From a virus, in IMG/VR virus record IMGVR_UViG_3300046656_000299, positions 1 to 37,331 of that record: a DNA stretch of 37,331 nt; one strand, 5' to 3'. Positions 32,351-37,331 of the stretch are shown one piece after another; within the stretch, counting starts at the first letter, position 1; each line of letters starts with the position of its first letter. The notes beneath the pieces were generated by a model that ran no database searches, was not told where the DNA came from, and saw nothing but the letters and a program-made list of their open reading frames with translations. The translations under genes and the position numbers were made by a program.

Positions 32351-32379
32351 TTGACAAATGTCTTCAAACTTGCTATAAT
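32351..32379 (+). promoter_or_regulatory. consensus sigma-70 promoter on the plus strand
   Basis: TTGACA (32351-32356), a 17-bp spacer and TATAAT (32374-32379) match the bacterial consensus exactly, with an A-rich block directly upstream. Transcription would start near 32386 and run rightward, antisense to the 3' end of the giant gene. No plus-strand gene follows: GGAGGA at 32399 has no start codon at a suitable distance. It may drive an antisense or small RNA. Confidence 0.65.
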
Positions 32380-32470
32380 GATCAATTCATTCGTCACCGG
32401 AGGAAGATCACTAGTAGAAGGGGTTTAAGTATTAATAGTAGTCTAATATAAGTGATATATCCTGATTAAA

Positions 32471-35400
32471 CTACTCTTCCTTCATCCTCATTATAATCCA
32501 CTTCTTTCCATCAGTTTTATGTAAGGTATAAGCCCCCTTTTCTTTACTGCCCTTTAATTTAAACTTAATAGTATCTCTTTTCCACTCAACCAATTCGTAA
32601 GTTCCACTATCGTGTATTTTTACATCACCTTTTCCATAGCCTTCTGATATTTCGCCCTTAAACTTATTGTAGGCTATGGGATGATCTTCGGTTTGTTGAG
32701 CAAATAACCTCTCGCCATCAGTAGGTAATTTATGTTTTGGAATAGCAAATGAGGTCATAGTTCCATTATCATTTTCTAATCTTAAATCAAAATGTAGCCC
32801 AGCCTTATCAGCATCATGTTTTTGAATTACAAATCTGTGCTTGTTTTTGCCTTTTTCTATACTACCTTCTGGTTCTTTGGTTTCGTTAAAATCTCGCATA
32901 TTTTTATATTTAAAAAGAGGGTCTTTGGCTATTTTTTTATTAATCGCTGGTTTTTGGTCTTTAAGTATTTGCTCAAATCCACGATGTAGTTCTTTAATAA
33001 ACTTACTATGTTTATCAGGATCGTATTTTTTAAAATGTTTTAATGTATCATCGTAATTTTCTATATATCTTTTAAATCTATTTTTCATTAATTCTATTCT
33101 ATTATTAAGATCTAATTGATATATATTTTTAATTTTCTGATCAGCAATCATTTTTTGGTCAAAGAAATCAATTCCTGGGTCTCTCATCATTCTTTGCATT
33201 CTACCTAATGAATCCTCTAAACGAGAATAAAATTCAACATCAGAAAGTGCATGTTGTTTGTCAAATTCCCTATCTTCGCCAGGAAGTCCAGAATACATGT
33301 GATATTTACTTTTATCGTATTTTCCAGGAATGCCAGCGTGCCAGTTTTTGTTTTTTAAATTATCATTGCGAAGTTTGATGGCATAAGTCATTAAATCTTG
33401 CATTAAATGAACTAATTCATGAGATAATGTTCTAATAAATCCAGTCTCACTTGCCTGTTCATTAGGTAATTTCTGAATATGTATTATGGGTTTCCCAGTA
33501 TTGATTGGTGAATCATACCATCCCTCATCTTTATCACCCACAGACACATTTACATCTACTTCTTTAAATGTGTCTTTTAATAATTCATCAATTTCTTTTT
33601 TAAAATTTAGATATTGTTTTGTTCCAGAAGGATCTACTTTAAAAGATTTAATTGAATTGGATTGAATTTGTCCCTCGGCGTCTTTATATGGTTCAACTTG
33701 TGTAGGCAAAGACATATTAGTTTTAACACTATGTAGATAATTACTTAACCTATTAACTAAAATATCAACCTCATATAGATGTTTTTGATAATTTAGTAAA
33801 TTATTTCGTATGAGCCACCCTAAACCATTTGTCTCGTCCCATTGTATTTTTGATTTTTTTAATCTAATTCGCTCAAAAATAAAATTTTCAAATTCCCATT
33901 CTTCGTATTGATTTTGTTTATGCCCACTTTCAATTTTCTTTATTATATCTTCTATGTGTTTTATTAATCTCTGCCTATCTTTTCCCAAATAACTTTCATC
34001 TATTATATCAACTTCTAAAGTATTATTTTCTTTATTGTAAGTAAATTTAAATAAATCATACATTAAATCTGCATCACAATCATTATATTTCATTTCTGGT
34101 TCGCCATATGTTAATCTGATTTCTTGCAAACTGGGCCAACATTTATAAGGAACGCCTGATATTATTTTATCGTTATTTTCATAAATTTTAAAATCTGTAT
34201 TTTCATTATTTATGGTTATATTATAACTGCCCTCAGAATCTGTATTAGCCTGTTCTAAAATAGTACCATTGGCTATTTTGTCAAAAAATCCATCTTGAGA
34301 ATTCTGCTTGTCAGAATGTATGCCATGAAAAAATGCAATAAACTTATCTATATTGAGATTTTTATTAATTGGAATATTAAGATTTTTAGCAAAATCAGTT
34401 ATACTTCCTTTACCACCGCTTTTTATCATTTCAAGTAAAAAATTTATATTTTTTTTATATTTTTCGGATTGTAGTCTAAAATCACTAACAGCCAATGTTT
34501 TTAATAAAGGTATGGCCCATTGATAAATTTCATTAACCATTTTTACAGGAACTTCTATATTTCCAGCTAATTTAGAAATAGATTTTCTACCAAAATTAAA
34601 TTTTTTTTTACTTCCATCGTTCCATAATTCTACTTTTTCTATTGTAAAGGAACCATGCGGAACATCACCATCATACTTTTCTTTACCCTCTTCCATGTAT
34701 TCAAGAGTTATATGTGGTTTATAGGTAGGAAAATTATCTTCCATCTCTATACCAGCATCTTTAACTGCTTTTTTTAATTTTTTATTTAATTCATGTAAAT
34801 CATCTGATATTATTTTTATCTTGGCGACCTTACAATTATCTGATTGTTTTGTGGCGGGAAAATAACTAACCCTGTCATCTAATTTTACCTTAAATGGTTT
34901 TTGGTCTTTTAAAACCTCTTTAATAGTTTTTTTTAACAACTCTTCTTGTTTTTTAGGAACCTTGCCAATAAAAAGAACGGTTATATGTGGCTTACTACTA
35001 TCGTGTTTTCCTAATGACGGAAATTGTTTTGCTAATTCTTTTGGGACAATAGCAAATATCCCCGCTTTATAATGTTTCTTCGCTTCCTTAGATATGTATT
35101 TTTTGTGTAAGCATGGAATAGCAACGACTAAAGTAGATCCACAATTGCAGTCTCTATATACATGATCTATTTCTGGTTGTTCAAATTCTTCTCCACACAT
35201 CAGCCCGACATCATCTGTTGTTATTTCTGGCACCACTTTATCTCTAAATGGCTGATTAAAAAACTCTTCGTAGTTATTATATTTTTTTCCACAAACCTTA
35301 CATTCTTTTGGAAATTCTTGAACGGAAGCTTTAGAGAATAAAGGAATTACATTATTTACATTAAAATATTCAGGATACTTTTCTTTTAATACCTTATCAG

Positions 35401-37331
35401 AATTATTTTGTAAATCTTTTAAAACACCCTTTAATTTATTTACAAGTGGAATTAACTTTGGGCCATATTCTCTAAATATTTGTTCGTTTAATTGTTTATG
35501 TTCATCAATAACAATTAAATTAACTGCCACCTTATATTGTTTATCTGGTGCCTGATATGGTTCTAATTTATAAGAATTTACCACCCAATGAATATAGGCT
35601 TTCGGCTCGTCGCTTATTGGCAGATTTCCACGAATTGTATCTATTATTGGAGTTTTTACTGGCTTTCCGTTTTCCATAGTATAATAATTAAGCGTATCTA
35701 CTTTTCCAGGAAGTTGCTTTAGGTCTTCTATTATAGAACTTGGTATGCCAGACAATTCTATCATTTCACCAGCTCTTTTAGAAATAGAGGCTTTTTTATT
35801 TAAAGCGTGTTCTGCTATTTCTTTTAAATGATGAAAGTCTTTGAACCTTTCTAATGGCATAATAGTATCTAAAAAGAACTTGGGGTTTTTATTAGCAAGA
35901 GCAAACATAGCACCATCTAATAAGTCGCTTAATTCGGGCTCGTCGAATAATCCAAGTGTAAAGTATAAGTGTGGCTTAAAAGAAAGTAAATTAATTGCTG
36001 CCTGACGAGTATAGTGCTTAAATTCTGGTTGTTTATAATATTTACCAACGAAAAAAGCAGCGGGGTTTTCTTCTATTGTTGTTTGTATATTTTCTTCGGC
36101 TCGTTTAGATAAACTAACACCCGCTTCCTTTTCAGTTATTTCCACTTGAACTTTTTGAGGATCTATGATATTTCTGGCATTATTGGCACTTTCTATGTAG
36201 TCGGGATAGAATTGATCTAACCCAAGATCAAAGAAGGATCCGGGATTATTGTCGATTAATCTTATAACAGCTCCCCTTCCTAATTCTGGAAACTTTTCAT
36301 TTAAATAATAATAAAAGAAAGCACGGGCATCTTGTTGTGCCAATGCCTCCGCTGCTGGTTTCATTAAGTCTTTATATTCCTGTTCTTCGCGCTCGTTATA
36401 TTTAAAAACAAAATAAAATTTAGCATTGTCTTTTATAATGTTTTTAAGCGCCTCTATTTCCAATTTAGGATATTGTTTATGGAGCCCTTTGTAGAAAAAC
36501 TTATCGGGTTCAGATGTAGATAGTGATTTCGCCTCTGCCTCGGAAAGTTCTGACGAATTACCGATTTCTTTATTTCTAAACATCGGCATTTTTTCAAAAA
36601 AATCGCCCATTTCGTCGTCTTTTCCAAATCCCATATCGTTTTGAGTTTGTTCTTTGGGAATATTCACTTCTGGATTTTCACCTACTCTAATTGACAAAGA
36701 TGCTTTTTTACTTGCCTTTAATGGCTCTTTAACTCCACCCTTTGTTTCGTGAATAGCATAGGGCACACGAATGTTTCCATTGTTTTTAAGAGTTGTGGTG
36801 TCTGTTCTTACTCCATTACCTTTAACAATACCAGTAGTAAATCCTTCATATTTTTCATTTAACTTTTCACAAAGATCGTGTAGTTCATCGCGTAAAGCAT
36901 CTGTGTCTTTTTCTTGTTTTAATTCGAATTCAATATGATAACCAGATCCACCACTATCATAAATAATTGGATTTGTATTGTATTTTGTTTTTATTTCATC
37001 AGCAGCCTCTTTGGCGTATTCCTGAACCTTGGCATCAGAAAAATCACCATGAACATCTAAATCAACAAATCCCAATTTTGTCTTTTTTCCAAATACACGA
37101 TGGATCCCTGTCATTCTACGATCTGCCCAATATTCTAAATCTTCTTTATTTTTAATTACTATTGGCTTATCATTATGATGGCGTTTTAATATTTTTTCAC
37201 CTTTCCCTGTCCCAATATAAATCATAACAGGATGATTGTCTATTTCTTTTAATATTTTATCGGCATTTTTAACATAATGGTCTCGTATTTCTTTTCGTGT
37301 CCATTTTTGCCCATCGTGGTCTATTAAAACT
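32471..37331 (-). CDS. giant multidomain protein: LigD-type polymerase, 2H phosphoesterase, metallopeptidase, LigD-type 3'-phosphoesterase; 5' end missing
   Basis: The frame is open at the right edge: 1619 codons are visible and the true start lies outside. Numbering from the first in-window Met (37225), the 35 residues before it (VLIDHDGQKWTRKEIRDHYV ...) match the start of LigD polymerase domains. Polymerase domain to ~170: DLD (D55, D57), SGGSGYH (91-97), and RTDTTTLKNNGNIRVPYAIH, so the metal and NTP sites look intact. Helical FF-type repeats lie at ~240-475. Cys clusters: C642/C645, C677, C693/C695, C705. 2H phosphoesterase at ~715-880 with HITV (747) and HITL (838). HELVH (1269-1273) metallopeptidase-like unit. 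The 3'-phosphoesterase at ~1460-1584 keeps the known catalytic positions (H1470, H1478, D1480, R1482, H1515). LSKRA/ISKRA/ISKLA/FDKIA sites at 372, 481, 883 and 981 separate these parts. No ligase domain is visible. Confidence 0.8.
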   Translation of the reverse strand, partial: VLIDHDGQKWTRKEIRDHYVKNADKILKEIDNHPVMIYIGTGKGEKILKRHHNDKPIVIKNKEDLEYWADRRMTGIHRVFGKKTKLGFVDLDVHGDFSDAKVQEYAKEAADEIKTKYNTNPIIYDSGGSGYHIEFELKQEKDTDALRDELHDLCEKLNEKYEGFTTGIVKGNGVRTDTTTLKNNGNIRVPYAIHETKGGVKEPLKASKKASLSIRVGENPEVNIPKEQTQNDMGFGKDDEMGDFFEKMPMFRNKEIGNSSELSEAEAKSLSTSEPDKFFYKGLHKQYPKLEIEALKNIIKDNAKFYFVFKYNEREEQEYKDLMKPAAEALAQQDARAFFYYYLNEKFPELGRGAVIRLIDNNPGSFFDLGLDQFYPDYIESANNARNIIDPQKVQVEITEKEAGVSLSKRAEENIQTTIEENPAAFFVGKYYKQPEFKHYTRQAAINLLSFKPHLYFTLGLFDEPELSDLLDGAMFALANKNPKFFLDTIMPLERFKDFHHLKEIAEHALNKKASISKRAGEMIELSGIPSSIIEDLKQLPGKVDTLNYYTMENGKPVKTPIIDTIRGNLPISDEPKAYIHWVVNSYKLEPYQAPDKQYKVAVNLIVIDEHKQLNEQIFREYGPKLIPLVNKLKGVLKDLQNNSDKVLKEKYPEYFNVNNVIPLFSKASVQEFPKECKVCGKKYNNYEEFFNQPFRDKVVPEITTDDVGLMCGEEFEQPEIDHVYRDCNCGSTLVVAIPCLHKKYISKEAKKHYKAGIFAIVPKELAKQFPSLGKHDSSKPHITVLFIGKVPKKQEELLKKTIKEVLKDQKPFKVKLDDRVSYFPATKQSDNCKVAKIKIISDDLHELNKKLKKAVKDAGIEMEDNFPTYKPHITLEYMEEGKEKYDGDVPHGSFTIEKVELWNDGSKKKFNFGRKSISKLAGNIEVPVKMVNEIYQWAIPLLKTLAVSDFRLQSEKYKKNINFLLEMIKSGGKGSITDFAKNLNIPINKNLNIDKFIAFFHGIHSDKQNSQDGFFDKIANGTILEQANTDSEGSYNITINNENTDFKIYENNDKIISGVPYKCWPSLQEIRLTYGEPEMKYNDCDADLMYDLFKFTYNKENNTLEVDIIDESYLGKDRQRLIKHIEDIIKKIESGHKQNQYEEWEFENFIFERIRLKKSKIQWDETNGLGWLIRNNLLNYQKHLYEVDILVNRLSNYLHSVKTNMSLPTQVEPYKDAEGQIQSNSIKSFKVDPSGTKQYLNFKKEIDELLKDTFKEVDVNVSVGDKDEGWYDSPINTGKPIIHIQKLPNEQASETGFIRTLSHELVHLMQDLMTYAIKLRNDNLKNKNWHAGIPGKYDKSKYHMYSGLPGEDREFDKQHALSDVEFYSRLEDSLGRMQRMMRDPGIDFFDQKMIADQKIKNIYQLDLNNRIELMKNRFKRYIENYDDTLKHFKKYDPDKHSKFIKELHRGFEQILKDQKPAINKKIAKDPLFKYKNMRDFNETKEPEGSIEKGKNKHRFVIQKHDADKAGLHFDLRLENDNGTMTSFAIPKHKLPTDGERLFAQQTEDHPIAYNKFKGEISEGYGKGDVKIHDSGTYELVEWKRDTIKFKLKGSKEKGAYTLHKTDGKKWIIMRMKEE

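Noticed and set aside
32167-32451. Plus-strand 94-codon frame across the plus-strand promoter
   Set aside because: It starts upstream of the promoter, opposes a better minus-strand gene, and has an AT-driven Phe/His/Tyr composition with no ribosome site.
32471-37331. Complete phage NHEJ system
   Set aside because: No Ku and no ligase motif (KxDG) seen in the window; only polymerase and phosphoesterase parts are supported.
1-37331. tRNA genes, insertion sequences and attachment sites
   Set aside because: No cloverleaf-like segment, transposase motif or flanking direct repeat was recognised by reading; a dedicated scan could still find a degenerate one.

Overview
The window is a stretch of an AT-rich tailed-phage (or large prophage) genome; the host cannot be named from the sequence. 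Every gene I can support lies on the minus strand, so the region reads from right to left. Genes are packed with short gaps, ATG/TAA overlaps and good Shine-Dalgarno sites. Two genes run off the window: the receptor-binding fibre at the left edge (3' end missing) and a very large multidomain protein at the right edge (5' end missing). A HK97-type prohead protease fused to a scaffold, a HK97-fold major capsid protein, two tandem decoration-like paralogs and two fibre genes identify it as a virion structural module. Portal, terminase and tail tape measure are not in the window.

Layout in transcription order: (1) 37331-32471, a multidomain protein of at least 1619 aa with a LigD-type primase-polymerase domain, helical repeats, Cys clusters, a 2H phosphoesterase, an HExxH metallopeptidase and a LigD-type 3'-phosphoesterase. 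(2) 32284-24385, a cluster of small to mid-size proteins, most carrying the same 30-residue helical-hairpin module; it includes a J-domain protein and several zinc-binding proteins. (3) 24370-18944, the protease-scaffold and small acidic or structural proteins. (4) 18929-13135, large putative internal virion proteins, three of which carry a peptidoglycan-binding-like repeat. (5) 13004-10422, decoration paralogs and major capsid protein, closed by a clear terminator. (6) 10293-1, small beta-rich proteins, a 1429-aa fibre with 12 DHxH motifs, a cold-shock protein, adaptor-like and coiled-coil proteins, a small metallopeptidase and the left-edge fibre.

The main unexplained signal links the clusters. 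A pentapeptide of the form [LIVMF]-x-K-x-A recurs in the scaffold, near the N-termini of the capsid protein, internal proteins and hairpin-module proteins, and between domains of the giant protein. My hypothesis is that the hairpin module and/or this pentapeptide is a prohead-targeting and processing code. It would load a set of enzymes (polymerase/end-processing, J-domain, zinc proteins, proteases) into the capsid, from which they could enter the host with the DNA. This is inferred from sequence patterns only.

Regulatory features seen are a strong intrinsic terminator after the capsid gene, further hairpins after other genes, a recurrent TCTA(C/T)TAAT motif in intergenic gaps, and an isolated consensus sigma-70 promoter on the plus strand with no plus-strand gene behind it.
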